Part shown: piece by piece, positions 63,313 to 64,000 of the stretch | Layout of the letters: every line of letters begins with the position of its first letter | How positions within the stretch are numbered: position 1 is the stretch's first letter | Assembly (NCBI RefSeq): GCF_021922985.1 | Contig: NZ_CP040788.1 | Coordinates: forward strand, 868,001-932,000 | Direction of reading: 5' to 3' | Source of the DNA: Clavibacter michiganensis subsp. tessellarius | GTDB lineage: Bacteria; Actinomycetota; Actinomycetes; Actinomycetales; Microbacteriaceae | Length of the DNA stretch: 64,000 bases | Program-made: the position numbers and the translations under genes | The notes under the pieces: model-generated | The model's database searches: none | What the model was told of the DNA's origin: nothing | What the model saw: the letters and a program-made list of their open reading frames with translations, nothing else

Positions 63313-64000
63313 TCAGTCCTCGGGCTTCGTCTTGTCCACGAGCTCGGCGGCGGGGGCGTGCGTGCTCGCGCCGACCGCGTGCGCGGCCAGGGCCGCCGCG
63401 CCCATGATGCCCGCGTTGTTGCGGAGCTCCGCCGGCACGATGGGCGTGCGCAGGCGCAGCAGCGGCAGGAAGTGCTTGTGGTTCTTGGAGACGCCGCCGC
63501 CCACGATGAAGAGCTCCGGCCACATCAGCTTCTCGAGCTGGCCGTAGTAGACCTGCAGACGCGCCGCCCACCGCTTCCAGTTGAGGTGCGCGCGCTCCTT
63601 GGCGGCGTACGAGGCGCGGCGCTCGAAGTCGCGCCGACCCGCCACGTCCATGTGGCCGAGCTCCGCGTTCGGGATGAGGACGCCGTCGTGGATGAGGGCC
63701 GTGCCGATGCCGGTGCCGAGCGTGGTCATGATGACGAGGCCGCGCACGTCCTTGGCCGCGCCGTAGCGGGCCTCGGCGTAGCCGGCCGCGTCGGCGTCGT
63801 TGACGAAGGTGATCTCGAGGCCCAGGCGCTCCTCGAACAGCTTCTCGGCCTCCAGGCCGATCCAGGTGGGGGAGACGTTCGCGGCCGACATGGTCGTGCC
63901 GTGCACGATCGCCGCGGGGAAGCAGACGCCCAGCGGCGTGCCCGCCGGGACCTCGCCGAGCGCCTCGATGATCTGCTTCACGGTGGCGACGATGTCCTCG
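63313..64000 (-). CDS. ppgK: Polyphosphate glucokinase, partial (N-terminus outside window)
   Basis: The frame stays open to the right edge; 229 codons are visible. The ROK family enzyme phosphorylates glucose using polyphosphate or ATP. Visible landmarks include PTWIGLEAEKLFEERLG and FVNDADAAGYAEARYG (catalytic-type aspartate), then MTTLGTGIGTALIHDG (phosphate binding) and NAELGHMDVAGRRDFERRAS. The last of these lacks the usual CxCGxxGC zinc motif of many ROK proteins, as is normal for PpgK. The C-terminus VDKTKPED ends just before rnpB's terminator. Confidence 0.93.
   Translation of the reverse strand, partial: EDIVATVKQIIEALGEVPAGTPLGVCFPAAIVHGTTMSAANVSPTWIGLEAEKLFEERLGLEITFVNDADAAGYAEARYGAAKDVRGLVIMTTLGTGIGTALIHDGVLIPNAELGHMDVAGRRDFERRASYAAKERAHLNWKRWAARLQVYYGQLEKLMWPELFIVGGGVSKNHKHFLPLLRLRTPIVPAELRNNAGIMGAAALAAHAVGASTHAPAAELVDKTKPED

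Overview
The window is a continuous chromosomal piece of a very G+C-rich actinobacterium (roughly 70-75% G+C, coding density near 95%, many GTG starts, four-base ATGA/GTGA gene overlaps). Gene content and order (dgt-dnaG, aceE-fasR-fabD-fabH-acpP-fabF, bioQ/bioYMN, polyphosphate glucokinase, DUF3145, DUF1684) fit the family Microbacteriaceae and most resemble Clavibacter. That assignment is my inference from gene content, not a database result. I see no insertion sequence, prophage, CRISPR array or plasmid gene.

Layout. 1-2.5 kb: end of dgt, then dnaG. 2.7-11.5 kb: a peptide-type ABC importer (lipoprotein, two permeases, a fused double ATPase, one extra ATPase), a D-2-hydroxyacid dehydrogenase and a beta-propeller lactonase-like protein. 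12.0-22.2 kb: a compact nine-gene operon that is the highlight. 22.2-25.5 kb: tRNA-Asn, peptide deformylase, a DMT/NIPA-type transporter, a glycosyltransferase and a CAT-anticodon tRNA. 25.6-42 kb: an exopolysaccharide region with gmd/fcl for GDP-L-fucose, a WcaI-like and five other GT4-type or GT4-like glycosyltransferases, a GT14 enzyme, acetyl/acyltransferases, a flippase and a polyprenyl-phosphate sugar transferase. An O-antigen-ligase-like protein at 47.4 kb may belong to it. 42-47.2 kb: cold-shock protein, family-A DNA polymerase, DUF1684, a PadR regulator and DUF3145. 48.9-56.6 kb: the fatty acid synthase II operon, its PucR-type regulator and pyruvate dehydrogenase E1. 56.9-64 kb: peroxiredoxin, DUF1345, tRNA-Val, biotin uptake with its TetR regulator, a Nif3-like protein, a coiled-coil protein that has lost its zinc ribbon, the RNase P RNA and the end of polyphosphate glucokinase.

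The 12-22 kb operon starts with a 19-bp perfect palindrome of Zur/Fur type. It is followed by an 89-residue precursor made almost wholly of three 27-residue repeats and by a very strong hairpin. Then come an E1-like partner protein, an S15-type hydrolase, two YcaO enzymes, a FecCD/BtuCD/BtuF-type metal-chelate importer and an MFS exporter. I read it as a ribosomally made, YcaO-modified, multi-core peptide that is exported by the MFS protein and re-imported by the ABC system. That is the logic of a metallophore, probably for zinc, made under metal limitation. No such class is known to me with this precursor. The metal and the chemistry are inferences.

Two genome-scale signals stand out. The heptamer GGGGGAG is far commoner on the given strand than its complement whatever the gene direction, which suggests a replichore-polar motif. 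The palindrome GGATCC is several times commoner than base composition predicts.
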